NCBI GenBank assembly: GCA_902796035.1 | Contig: CADBNR010000047.1 | Location: 1 to 51,223 of the forward strand | Reading direction: 5' to 3' | Source of the DNA: an uncultured Bacteroidales bacterium | GTDB taxonomy: Bacteria > Bacteroidota > Bacteroidia > Bacteroidales > Muribaculaceae | Length of the DNA: 51,223 bases | The notes under the pieces: model-generated | Seen by the model: the letters and a program-made list of their open reading frames with translations, nothing else | Databases searched by the model: none | What the model was told of the DNA's origin: nothing | In this document: positions 9,501 through 16,068 of the stretch, in pieces | Numbering within the stretch: the first letter of the stretch is position 1 | How the letters are laid out: every line of letters starts with the position of its first letter | Made by a program: the position numbers and the translations under genes

Positions 9501-10368
9501 AGTTCTGGCTGCGCAGTTCCTTGAGGGCCCAGATAAAGAGGGCCGCCATTATGATGACGTAAGCCAGGGCACCGCTGTTGAAGCTGAGACCGAATCCGTT
9601 GACGAACAGAAGCTCGAACTGCTGGGCCATCTTGATAAAGCCGGGCACCATTCCGAACAGTACCACGCCGACGATGACGAAGCTGACAAGCAACGCTATG
9701 AGGGCGCGTGATGCGCTGAGGTTCTCCCAGCGGCGGAACACGTAAACCAGCACGATGGCCGGGATGCACAGCAGGTTTAGCAGGTGTACGGCCACGCTGA
9801 CGCCGATGATGTATGCTATGAGTATCAGATAACGGTCGGAACGTGGCTGGTCGGCATGGTCTTCCCACTTGAGAATCAGCCAGAACACCAGCGCTGTGCA
9901 GAACGAGGAGAAGGCATATACCTCGCCCTCTACGGCCGAGAACCAGAACGTGTCGGACCAGGTGTAAGCCAACGCGCCCACAACGCCCGAGCCCATGATG
10001 ACCAGATACTTGGCCAGGCTGATTTCGTGCGTGTCGTGGTCGTTGACGATGAGGCGGCGCACCAGGTGGGTGATGGTCCAGAACAGCAGCAGGATGGTCA
10101 GGGCCGAGAGCAAGCCGCTCATGGCGTTCACCATGACCGAAACGGACTGAGCGTCAGGCGCGAAGTTAGAGAAGAAACGCGCCGTGAGCATGAAGATGGG
10201 GTTGCCCGGCGGGTGACCTATTTCCAGCTTGTCGGCCTGGATTATGAACTCTCCGCAGTCCCAGTAGCTTGCGGTAGGCTCCAGGGTCAGCCAATACGTG
10301 ACGAGCGCGATGATGAACACCGCCCATCCCGTGATATTGTTGACCAGCTTGTACTTGCTTGTTATCAT
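6526..10368 (-). CDS. DUF2723 (TMEM260-like) membrane glycosyltransferase-like protein
   Basis: 1280 residues. The N-terminal third holds many hydrophobic helices. Near residues 22-41 is the family hallmark LTLEPTASYWDCGEFI, whose acidic D-C-G-E loop resembles the first-loop catalytic Asp of GT-C glycosyltransferases. The C-terminal half is soluble, with helical TPR-like stretches (ALQLIEEGKYPEALKVADMI). Human TMEM260 of this family is a protein O-mannosyltransferase, so a role in protein or lipid glycosylation is a reasonable inference; the bacterial substrate is unknown. It is first in the operon, 85 nt from a consensus promoter. I see no frame damage. Confidence 0.85.
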   Translation of the reverse strand: MITSKYKLVNNITGWAVFIIALVTYWLTLEPTASYWDCGEFIIQADKLEIGHPPGNPIFMLTARFFSNFAPDAQSVSVMVNAMSGLLSALTILLLFWTITHLVRRLIVNDHDTHEISLAKYLVIMGSGVVGALAYTWSDTFWFSAVEGEVYAFSSFCTALVFWLILKWEDHADQPRSDRYLILIAYIIGVSVAVHLLNLLCIPAIVLVYVFRRWENLSASRALIALLVSFVIVGVVLFGMVPGFIKMAQQFELLFVNGFGLSFNSGALAYVIIMAALFIWALKELRSQNSPNMLKLSFLLAVICTGTFFMGSGWWLGIILTLCLAAYLWLPYFRPLNVRVLNVIMWSMAVIFVGYSSYALILIRSTADTPMNQNSPDNVFDLASYLNREQYGENPLLYGETLYSGTMREATGSYIDTLQYDQDGKPLLINMYDFRQIVEKGKPMYAKGVKDAVPQSPEGFLDTGEQADNQALAQRGGDYYVKRDYKGEYKMNPELNMLFPRIYSRMHRAYYPNWVTLDTTSSNLKELHAIDRESGELIPEPDYQGQPYINPVTGFVQYPGRVAYRPTYKQNFEYFLNYQLNHMYWRYFMWNFAGRQNDVLNQQGELDAGNWITGIPAWDNHRLGDQNLLPDDLGKNNKGHNVYYMLPLLLGLIGLLWQAFSDRRGIEQFWVVFFLFFMTGIAIVLYLNQPPMQPRERDYAFAGSFYAFAIWIGMGVAALWSILRKVMHADKKKDKNSELYPALAACVIGLVIPLQMVSQTWDDHDRSGRYAARDFAINYLESLEPNAIVFCNGDNDTFPLWYAQEVEGVRPDVKIINLSYLASDWYANQMRQQSYTAKPVHFTAKPSDYAYGKLDVTVPGRETAPADLLQSLKNLYANPQVDPDYGYPSLPSSVVTIPVDKKAVVARGLVAPADSSKIVNEIVIDLGKADAVRGKGYISLGELMMLDIIATNAAEGWPRPIYWCSTVGNEYHLGLSDYLVSTGMTHQLVPTLQPGLPARTDRAYDVVTKKYRWGGADTKDKAPYFDETARRMLLSTRTSMMDVALQLIEEGKYPEALKVADMIEKNLPESTSPYNVTLALTMPEIYGTLGEKMKNPQLTRRALDMLRNQMTRMAQYLRYSAMVAMRFGNASLTPESRLMPYQYYRFIEQYKQYGGDMKWVDNLLKSTGYTADMLRKYYDQVYGAGGYESVDAGGSASVDNYVAELAGVARLVAGIQELSAEEYAAAPQDSRDLDSIFYGAIEQYVQMGVPRESIEANPDIQKVDMARSKRVFDEYNRKHP

Positions 10369-10452
10369 TGTATACTTGCTTGCAAATAAACAATCAGGGG
10401 TGTGTCAATTCCCGATTACTGAACCGATTCAACAGTAAATCAATTCAGTTTG

Positions 10453-10484
10453 CAAAATTACCAAATATTCGGCATATCCACAAA
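10453..10484 (-). promoter_or_regulatory. Bacteroidota sigma-ABfr promoter for the DUF2723 operon
   Basis: Read on the minus strand, TTTG (10481-10484), a 20-nt spacer and TAATTTTG (10453-10460) match the Bacteroidota consensus TTTG-N19-21-TAnnTTTG exactly. Transcription would start near 10446, giving a leader of about 80 nt before ATG 10368. Confidence 0.75.
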
Positions 10485-10520
10485 AAATAAAGATTTTTGG
10501 ACATAAAATGACATAAAATA

Positions 10521-10548
10521 AGGAGTCCGAGGCTATGTCCGGACTCCT
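10521..10548 (-). terminator. Rho-independent terminator after galM
   Basis: AGGAGTCCG (10521-10529) pairs perfectly with CGGACTCCT (10540-10548) across an 11-nt loop. On the minus strand the hairpin is followed by TATTTTATG. It lies about 80 nt past the galM stop and separates the gal operon from the DUF2723 promoter. Confidence 0.75.
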
Positions 10549-10626
10549 TTGGAACGTATTGGAAGGTTAAAAATCCAATTTGCCGATGGCGTGAATTAAA
10601 CTTTAACCCTTAACTTTAAACTTTTA

Positions 10627-11670
10627 TTACGCTTCGAAGGCGAAGACGATGGTGCGGTCGTAGGTCTGGCCGGGGGCGAGGGATTGCGGGGGGAAGCCGG
10701 GCTTGTTGGGAGCGTCGGGGAATCCCTGCATCTCGATGGCTACGCCGTCATAGTCCTCGTAGCTGCGGCCGCTCTTGTTCTTAGGCGAGCCGGCCAGCCA
10801 GTTGCCGGTGTAGATCTGCACGCCGGGCTGGTCGGAGCTGACGCGGAGCGTACGGCCCGATTTCTCGGACTTCAGCACCACGGCATCCTCTATCATCTTG
10901 CCCGGTTCCCAGCCGCGCATCACCCAGCAGTGGTCGTAGCCTTTGCCTATGTGCAACGGCTCGTAGTCGGCCTTCAGGTCCCGACCTATCTTCTTGAACG
11001 TCTTGAAATCCATCGGCGTGCCGTCAACGGGAGCGAATTCGCCGGTGGGAATCTGAGTGTCGTCGGTGGGAAGGAACGTATCGGCCTCGATCAGCATTTC
11101 CTGGTCGCCTACGAAACCGGCATCTGCGCCGTCCAAGTTCCAGTATGCGTGGTTGGTCATGTTGATGACGGTGTCGCGGTCGGATGTGGCGTGGAACTTA
11201 AGCGTCAGCACGTTGTCTTCGCTCCAGGTGTATGTGGCGGTGAGGTCCAGATTGCCGGGATAATTCTCCTCTCCGTCCTTGGCATGGTACGAGAACTCGA
11301 TGCCGTCGGGCAGCTCGCGGGCCTGCCATATCTGATTCTGGAATCCTTCGGGACCGCCGTGCAGAGCATTGGGACCGTTGTTGATGGCCAACTGATACAG
11401 CTTGCCGTCAACCTCGAGATGTCCCTTGGCGATACGGTTGGCGTAACGGCCGGGGCATTTGCCCAGACAGGGACCATCGGCGATATACTCGGCCGGGTCG
11501 GTATAAGCTAAGGCCACCTCCCCGATTTTGCCGTCCTTGTCGGGTACGGCGACACCGGCGATGCCGGCGCCAAGGGTGGAAAGCTCCACCCAGGCTCCGG
11601 ATTCGTTCTCAAACCTGTAAACCGTTATCTCTCCTTTTGCAGAGGGATACTTCTTGCTTGTAATCTTCAT
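10627..11670 (-). CDS. galM: Aldose 1-epimerase (galactose mutarotase)
   Basis: 347 residues, the usual GalM length. It interconverts alpha and beta anomers of galactose so that GalK receives the alpha form. Catalytic residues are recognisable: His104 in NALHGG, His174 in NHAYWNLDG (general acid) and Glu313 in VAIEMQGFPDAPN (general base). No signal peptide, so cytosolic. It follows galK by 12 nt and is the last gene of the gal operon, with a hairpin terminator downstream. Confidence 0.96.
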   Translation of the reverse strand: MKITSKKYPSAKGEITVYRFENESGAWVELSTLGAGIAGVAVPDKDGKIGEVALAYTDPAEYIADGPCLGKCPGRYANRIAKGHLEVDGKLYQLAINNGPNALHGGPEGFQNQIWQARELPDGIEFSYHAKDGEENYPGNLDLTATYTWSEDNVLTLKFHATSDRDTVINMTNHAYWNLDGADAGFVGDQEMLIEADTFLPTDDTQIPTGEFAPVDGTPMDFKTFKKIGRDLKADYEPLHIGKGYDHCWVMRGWEPGKMIEDAVVLKSEKSGRTLRVSSDQPGVQIYTGNWLAGSPKNKSGRSYEDYDGVAIEMQGFPDAPNKPGFPPQSLAPGQTYDRTIVFAFEA

Positions 11671-11682
11671 TGCCGTGGAATA

Positions 11683-12825
11683 TTACTCAACTTTGCGGGC
11701 GCCGTCGCTGATGATCACGTCGTAGATCTTGGGCTCGTGGCCGTAAGCCTCGTTGAAGCGCTTCTTGGCCTCCTTGATGAAGTTGTCGTGCAGCGCGTTG
11801 GACACCAGGTTGATGGTGCAGCCGCCGAAACCGCCGCCCATGATGCGCGAACCGGTCACGCCCATTTCCTTGGCAACATCGTTGAGGAAGTCCAGCTCCT
11901 CGCAGCTTACCTCATAATCCTTGGAGAGTCCGGCGTGAGTCTCGTACATCTTCTTGCCGACGGTCTCGTAGTCACCCTTCTCCAGAGCGTCGCAGACAGC
12001 CAAGACACGGTCTTTCTCCTCGATCACGAACTTGGCGCGGAAGTAGTCCTCGGCGGTGATCTCGCTCTTGACGCCGTTCAGGTCCTCCATGGTGGCGTCG
12101 CGCAGGGTCTCGAGGCCCAGCTGCCTGGCCACGCGCTCGCAGCTTTCGCGGCGCTTGTTGTAGGGGGAATCCTTCAGTTCGTGCTTAACGCGCGAGTCAA
12201 CCAGCACCAGCTGATACTCCTTGGGATTGAAGGGGAAATATTCATACTCCATCGAGCGGCAGTCCAGGCGCATCAGGTTGCCCTCGCGGCCGAATACGCT
12301 GGCGAACTGGTCCATGATGCCGCAGTTCACGCCACAGTAATTGTGCTCGGTGCTCTGGCCGATGCGGGCCAGGTCGAACTTGCTGATGGAGTTGCCGTTG
12401 AATATGTCGTTCAGGGCGAAAGCGAAGCAGCTTTCCAGAGCGGCCGACGAGCTGAGACCTGCGCCTAAGGGCACGTTGCCTGCGAATACGGCGTCGAAGC
12501 ATTCGACCTTGCCGCCGCGCTTCAGCACCTCGCGGGCCACGCCGAACACGTAGCGTGCCCAGCTCTCCTTCGGAGCGTCCTCCTCCTTGAGTCCGAACTC
12601 TGTGTACTCGTCCAGGTCCATGGAATATACGCGGCACTTCTCCAGTCCGTTGGGACGAAGCTCGGCCATGATGCCCTTGTCGATGGCGCCCGGGAACACG
12701 AAGCCGCCGTTATAGTCGGTGTGCTCGCCGATCAGGTTGATACGTCCTGCGGATGCGTACACTGTGCCATCCACGCCAAAGCGATCCTTGAACGCCTTGG
12801 AAATCTTTTCTTTCATTTCCTCCAT
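11683..12825 (-). CDS. galK: Galactokinase
   Basis: 380 residues, a GHMP kinase that phosphorylates alpha-D-galactose to galactose-1-phosphate. The galactokinase signature GRINLIGEHTDYN is at 27-39, the GHMP ATP loop VPLGAGLSSSAALE at 118-131, the catalytic-base motif GIMDQFAS at 169-176 (Asp172), and the third motif GGGFGGCTINLV near the C-terminus. Met1 (12825) and Met4 (12816) are both possible starts; neither has a well-spaced Shine-Dalgarno. galT and galE are absent from the window, so the Leloir steps after GalK must be encoded elsewhere. Confidence 0.97.
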   Translation of the reverse strand: MEEMKEKISKAFKDRFGVDGTVYASAGRINLIGEHTDYNGGFVFPGAIDKGIMAELRPNGLEKCRVYSMDLDEYTEFGLKEEDAPKESWARYVFGVAREVLKRGGKVECFDAVFAGNVPLGAGLSSSAALESCFAFALNDIFNGNSISKFDLARIGQSTEHNYCGVNCGIMDQFASVFGREGNLMRLDCRSMEYEYFPFNPKEYQLVLVDSRVKHELKDSPYNKRRESCERVARQLGLETLRDATMEDLNGVKSEITAEDYFRAKFVIEEKDRVLAVCDALEKGDYETVGKKMYETHAGLSKDYEVSCEELDFLNDVAKEMGVTGSRIMGGGFGGCTINLVSNALHDNFIKEAKKRFNEAYGHEPKIYDVIISDGARKVE

Positions 12826-12869
12826 GGGATTAGTCTTTTTAGTGTTATGATGTTAGATTTGTATTATTT

Positions 12870-13268
12870 TTATTTCACCGGGATTGTGATTGATGCGGGC
12901 TTCAGACCCTTGGCCGTGACCTTGAGGGTGACGCTGCCGGGCTTGTCGCCGCTCTGCACTATGGCTGTGGCCGCGCCGCTGAACAGGTCCATTTCGGGGA
13001 GGTGGAACAGACGGAGGGACGTCGGGTCGCCGTTGGCGGTGGCGCGGAACTTGCCGTCGCCCGTCACTTTAAACTTAACTGCGCGCTCGTCGGTGGGCAC
13101 CTCCACGCCGTTCTTGTCCACAACCTTGACGGTGATATACGCCAGGTCCTCGCCGTTGGCGTCAAGACTTGTGCGGTTGGACGAGAGGACTATGCGGTCG
13201 GCCTTTCCGGCGGTGCCAAGAACGCCCAGGAGGGCGGCGCCAAGCTTTAGTATGAAGTTAAGATGCAT
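12870..13268 (-). CDS. Orphan C-terminal Ig-like domain of a GH2 beta-galactosidase, with signal peptide
   Basis: 132 residues. After an N-terminus that resembles a signal peptide (hydrophobic run about 4-18, then TAGKA), residues about 20-132 match the last Ig-like domain of Bacteroidales GH2 beta-galactosidases: ADRIVLSSNRTSLDANGEDL, then AYITVKVVDKNG, ANGDPTS and LKPASITI. The glycosidase catalytic domains are missing. It may be a decayed lacZ-type gene or a small secreted carbohydrate-binding protein made from its tail. It sits at the head of galK-galM, where a beta-galactosidase would make sense, 44 nt before galK and about 100 nt after a consensus promoter. Confidence 0.7.
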   Translation of the reverse strand: MHLNFILKLGAALLGVLGTAGKADRIVLSSNRTSLDANGEDLAYITVKVVDKNGVEVPTDERAVKFKVTGDGKFRATANGDPTSLRLFHLPEMDLFSGAATAIVQSGDKPGSVTLKVTAKGLKPASITIPVK

Positions 13269-13363
13269 TTGTCAGATTCTCGGGTTATAAGTATCGGGGC
13301 GCCCGCACGACCGAATACACTTAAGATTCAGCAGGGAATGGAGCGCTGCCATGAGTTTCGGTA

Positions 13364-13395
13364 CAAATGTAATACCGATTCCCTTAAAATGCAAA
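13364..13395 (-). promoter_or_regulatory. Promoter of the gal operon
   Basis: On the minus strand, TTTG (13392-13395), 20 nt, then TACATTTG (13364-13371) is a full match to the Bacteroidota promoter consensus. The start site would be near 13357, about 90 nt before the GH2-tail gene. It lies in a 326-nt gene-free stretch (13269-13594) that otherwise holds the direct repeats and the terminator listed here. Confidence 0.8.
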
Positions 13396-13443
13396 TAGCT
13401 ATAACATTTTTTATGAGCCCTGACGCCTCTCTGAAACAAACTT

Positions 13444-13476
13444 TGACGAAAACGGTCTCATTTATGACGAAAACGG
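13444..13476 (-). promoter_or_regulatory. Paired 12-bp direct repeats upstream of the gal promoter (possible activator sites)
   Basis: TGACGAAAACGG occurs at 13444-13455 and again at 13465-13476, a 21-bp period that puts both on the same DNA face. They are about 50-80 bp upstream of the -33 element of the gal promoter. Direct half-sites two helical turns apart are typical of AraC-type DNA-binding domains; the regulator itself is not in the window. Confidence 0.45.
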
Positions 13477-13499
13477 CGTAGCCGGGGAGGAATAAAAAA

Positions 13500-13522
13500 G
13501 GCGTTCCGGTGAGTGGAACGCC
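13500..13522 (-). terminator. Terminator of the outer-membrane barrel gene
   Basis: GGCGTTCC (13500-13507) pairs with GGAACGCC (13515-13522) around a 7-nt loop. On the minus strand it is followed directly by TTTTTTATT, a good U-run. It ends the transcript of the gene at 13595-14158 and insulates the gal control region. Confidence 0.88.
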
Positions 13523-13594
13523 CTTTTGGGTCAATCGGGTTGTGAATAAACCTCAGTATCTTGTGCCAAGTCGAGTCTTGACTTGTCCGTGTTT

Positions 13595-14158
13595 TTAGAA
13601 CGTGTAGTACAGGCCGATGTCGAGGTGGTTGGAGTTGAAGTTGAAGCCACCGTATTCGGCTTCGCCGCCGGCCTTGGCATTGTCGTTGGCACCGTGATAT
13701 CCGAGGAATCCGAGGTGCGATATGATCGAGAAGTGGTCGGTGATGTTGATGGCGATGCCGGGCTTGATACCGATTTCGTATGTGGTGGCGGTGTAAGTGT
13801 CGTTGCCGTCGCTGGTGGAACCGATGCCGAAACCGACGGAACCATCCAGGAACAGGGCGATAAGGTCGTTGCTGGTGCGGAAATATGTGAAGCGGGCGTA
13901 GGGATTAATCGAGAACATATTAAGGTTGATGTCCTCGCCGGCATAGTTACGGTAGGTATAACCTATTGTCCCGCCGATGCCCCACTTGTCGTTGAAGCTG
14001 TATCCGAGCTCGGGCTTGATGGTGAACTCGTTGGTGGTTGCATCCCTGTCAGAACGGTGCATGAAGCCTACGGCTCCGCCGAGATAGAAGTCTCCGGCCT
14101 GGGCTGTGCTGCAGATGGCTGCTACGGCCAGCATCACTGTTGTAATAATCTTCTTCAT
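13595..14158 (-). CDS. Small outer-membrane beta-barrel protein
   Basis: 187 residues. A clear signal peptide (MKKIITTVMLAVAAICSTAQA) is followed by alternating short beta-strands rich in Gly, Tyr and Phe, such as FYLGGAVGFMH, IGGTIGYTYRNYAG and IGLYYTF, ending in the terminal Phe typical of barrel proteins. It fits the OMP_b-brl / OmpW-like eight-strand barrel class. Its substrate or role is unknown. It is a single-gene unit with its own terminator. I found no full consensus promoter upstream, only AAnnTTTG-like boxes. Confidence 0.8.
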   Translation of the reverse strand: MKKIITTVMLAVAAICSTAQAGDFYLGGAVGFMHRSDRDATTNEFTIKPELGYSFNDKWGIGGTIGYTYRNYAGEDINLNMFSINPYARFTYFRTSNDLIALFLDGSVGFGIGSTSDGNDTYTATTYEIGIKPGIAINITDHFSIISHLGFLGYHGANDNAKAGGEAEYGGFNFNSNHLDIGLYYTF

Positions 14159-14179
14159 AAAGTATGTGTGTTTGTTAAT

Positions 14180-14196
14180 GTCCCTGAGACAGGGAC
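14180..14196 (-). other. Small leader hairpin before the barrel gene
   Basis: GTCCCT (14180-14185) and AGGGAC (14191-14196) form a perfect 6-bp stem with a 5-nt loop, 21 nt before the start codon of the barrel protein gene. It could influence mRNA stability or translation. No function is shown by the sequence. Confidence 0.35.
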
Positions 14197-14300
14197 CTTG
14201 GGTTATTTATTCGGGTTATTAACTCATGTCTGATACTTAAACAACACCAAAGGTTAAATATTGTTTACAAACATTGGGATATGTGCATAAAATGGGCGAA

Positions 14301-14319
14301 TCGGCGCCAAAAGTGCCGA
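14301..14319 (-). terminator. Possible weak terminator after the DUF4250 gene
   Basis: TCGGCGC (14301-14307) pairs with GTGCCGA (14313-14319), with one G-U pair and a 5-nt loop, 50 nt past the DUF4250 stop. The following minus-strand sequence (TTCGCCCATTTTATG) has only a poor U-run. Confidence 0.35.
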
Positions 14320-14368
14320 AAGGGCCAAAAAAGAGGCGTACCGGCAATACAAATGGGAGAAAAGAGCC

Positions 14369-14533
14369 TTATCGGAACTGGTTGACTTCGGGCATGTACT
14401 CGAATCCGGCGTCGGCGAGGGTGCGGAGAAGCTCGGATTTATTGATACCTTCGGCGGCACAGAGCTCGTCGAGGTCGGGGTATTGGTCGCGCAACTTGGT
14501 ATTGATGCGGCTGAAAAGGATGAATGGGTCCAT
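14369..14533 (-). CDS. DUF4250 small protein
   Basis: 54 residues, ATG 14533 to TAA 14369. The translation begins MDPFILFSRINTKLRDQYPD and continues with LDELCAAEGINKSELLRTLA and FEYMPEVNQF. This matches family DUF4250 (usually 55-60 residues, with NDPFILLSxVNTKLRD and YDxxxNQF). The function is unknown; the middle looks like a small helical helix-turn-helix-like segment. It lies 12 nt after xerD, so it is probably the last gene of the lrp-yfhO-xerD operon. Confidence 0.8.
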   Translation of the reverse strand: MDPFILFSRINTKLRDQYPDLDELCAAEGINKSELLRTLADAGFEYMPEVNQFR

Positions 14534-14545
14534 GGGAATTGGGGT

Positions 14546-15511
14546 TTAAGATGAAGGAAGTTTGAGCGGAGCTCCAAAACGGAACGGCTCCGCGAGGGAG
14601 GAGGAGGGAGAGGGAGACGGGGCATCCTGAAAGTGGGGGTGGTGGGCGAGGAGTTCGCGGCGGAGGAGGGAGCGGTCGAGGTGGAGGTAGATTTCGGTGG
14701 TGGCGATGGATTCGTGGCCGAGCAGTTCCTGGATGGCGCGAAGGTTGGCGCCTCCCTCAAGGAGGTGGGTGGCGAAGCTGTGGCGCAGGGTGTGTGGCGA
14801 GACGTGGTGAGTGATGCCGGCGTCTTTGGCCAGGTCGCGGATTATGTAGAACACCATGACCCTCGACATGGCACCGCCACGGCGGTTCAGAAAGAGAATG
14901 TCGGAGGCGTCGGGCTTGATCGGGCCGTGAATGCGTTGCTCCAGGTAGCTTTCTATCAGCGTGACGGCCACGGGCGAGAGGGGTACGAGACGCTGCTTGC
15001 TCCCCTTGCCCTCCACAATGACGCACTGGTCAGGGAGTGACAGGCGCGACAGCCGCAGACCGGTCAGCTCGGAGACGCGCAGCCCGCTGCCGTACAGCAC
15101 CTCGATAATGGTGCGGTTGCGCAGAGCTTCGTCCTTGGACGTGTCGATGGCTGCTATCATGGCATCTATCTCCGCGAGGCTGAGCACGTCGGGGAGCTTG
15201 CGGCCAAGTCTGGGCATTTCCAGCACTTCGGAGGGGTCGGCCTGGATGATGCCGCGTATGCGGCAATATCTGAAGAAACCGCGTATTCCCGAAATGAAGC
15301 GGGACAGCGAGGAGGGGGCGAGGCCCATATCGACTAATTCGGCAATCAGCTGATGCAGATGCTCCTGAGTGATGTCGCCGAGCTGAAGTCCCTGCGCCTC
15401 GGCGAAAGAGAGCAGATGGTCGATGTCGATGCCGTAGGCGGCCGCGGTGTTGGCCGACAGACCACGCTCCAGAACGAGCGATCGGAGATATGCCTGTTTC
15501 GGATCTGTCAT
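14546..15511 (-). CDS. xerD: Site-specific tyrosine recombinase XerD
   Basis: 321 residues. XerD with XerC resolves chromosome dimers at dif. The N-terminal SAM-like core-binding domain (about 1-95) is followed by the catalytic domain with Arg145 (GSGLRVSEL), Lys169 (VEGKGSKQR), His240-x-x-Arg243 (SPHTLRHSF), His266 (LLGHES) and the Tyr275 nucleophile (TEIYLH). Family members normally stop soon after LLRRELLAHHP (about 292). Here about 26 extra residues follow, partly encoded by a palindromic repeat (14564-14597). The start at ATG 15511 overlaps the preceding stop by 1 nt (TAATG). A longer upstream frame is rejected because it runs into that gene. Confidence 0.95.
   Translation of the reverse strand: MTDPKQAYLRSLVLERGLSANTAAAYGIDIDHLLSFAEAQGLQLGDITQEHLHQLIAELVDMGLAPSSLSRFISGIRGFFRYCRIRGIIQADPSEVLEMPRLGRKLPDVLSLAEIDAMIAAIDTSKDEALRNRTIIEVLYGSGLRVSELTGLRLSRLSLPDQCVIVEGKGSKQRLVPLSPVAVTLIESYLEQRIHGPIKPDASDILFLNRRGGAMSRVMVFYIIRDLAKDAGITHHVSPHTLRHSFATHLLEGGANLRAIQELLGHESIATTEIYLHLDRSLLRRELLAHHPHFQDAPSPSPSSSLAEPFRFGAPLKLPSS
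14564..14597. repeat. Palindromic repeat, copy 1, inside the 3' end of xerD
   Basis: A 34-bp element beginning GAGCGGAGCTCC and ending CGGCTCCGCGAGG. Internal arms GCGGAGC and GCTCCGC can form a 7-bp hairpin. A second copy with the same 34-nt length and identical ends is at 24021-24054. This copy encodes residues about 305-316 of XerD. Confidence 0.65.
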
Positions 15512-16068
15512 TAGCCGATGGAGACGGGATAGTTTATCTTCTGCATACCGTCGCGGTTTATGACCAGGACGTTGCGGGGACCGGAGAACATGACTCCTTG
15601 CGGCAGGGCCTCGAACAGCAGGGCGGCCCAACCGTCCGGAACGTCGCGGATGGCGACGCAGTGACCGGATAAGGACAGTGCCTGTTTCAGCGTGTCAAGA
15701 GGGATGAAGTCACCAAGCGAGCAAATCATGTCGCAAGATGCGGCTTGCTTGGGAGTCCTGATTATTCTGGTGCGTGTACCGAGGGCGCGGACGGCAGCCT
15801 GATATGCAGGATGGGCGCCGTTCTGCATGAATATGGATGCGGGATTCAACATTGCGGCGAGACGCAGCAGCATCCGCGCCTCGCGCCGCAGCCGGCCGAT
15901 ATGCGGGCCAGACAGAGCGTTGTCAATATCGGCGTAACCATAATATGCCACATGGCCCGGACGTATGGCCCGCGTCACAAGCTGATAGCCAAAGGGAGAA
16001 TGCACGCCATACCCATGAGTGTGGCGCCATCGCTTGAATGCGGTGGAGGCTCCCTTATTTTGTGACAT
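15511..16068 (-). CDS. Conserved hypothetical protein, methyltransferase-like
   Basis: 185 residues. It starts with a basic stretch and HGYGVHSPFGYQLV, a signature seen in Bacteroidota proteins annotated as SAM-dependent methyltransferase-like. The middle (PASIFMQNGAHPAYQAAVRA) aligns where the SAM-binding strand would be, but the glycine-rich ELGxGxG loop is not present, so catalysis is doubtful. It overlaps yfhO by 14 nt and xerD by 1 nt, so it is tightly co-translated with both. Function unknown. Confidence 0.7.
   Translation of the reverse strand: MSQNKGASTAFKRWRHTHGYGVHSPFGYQLVTRAIRPGHVAYYGYADIDNALSGPHIGRLRREARMLLRLAAMLNPASIFMQNGAHPAYQAAVRALGTRTRIIRTPKQAASCDMICSLGDFIPLDTLKQALSLSGHCVAIRDVPDGWAALLFEALPQGVMFSGPRNVLVINRDGMQKINYPVSIG

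Noticed and set aside
14546-15511. XerD as evidence of an integrated mobile element
   Set aside because: The protein is the housekeeping XerD and no phage, conjugation or att-like duplication is present around it.
15511-16068. A firm methyltransferase call
   Set aside because: The SAM-binding glycine loop is not seen, so only a methyltransferase-like label is given.
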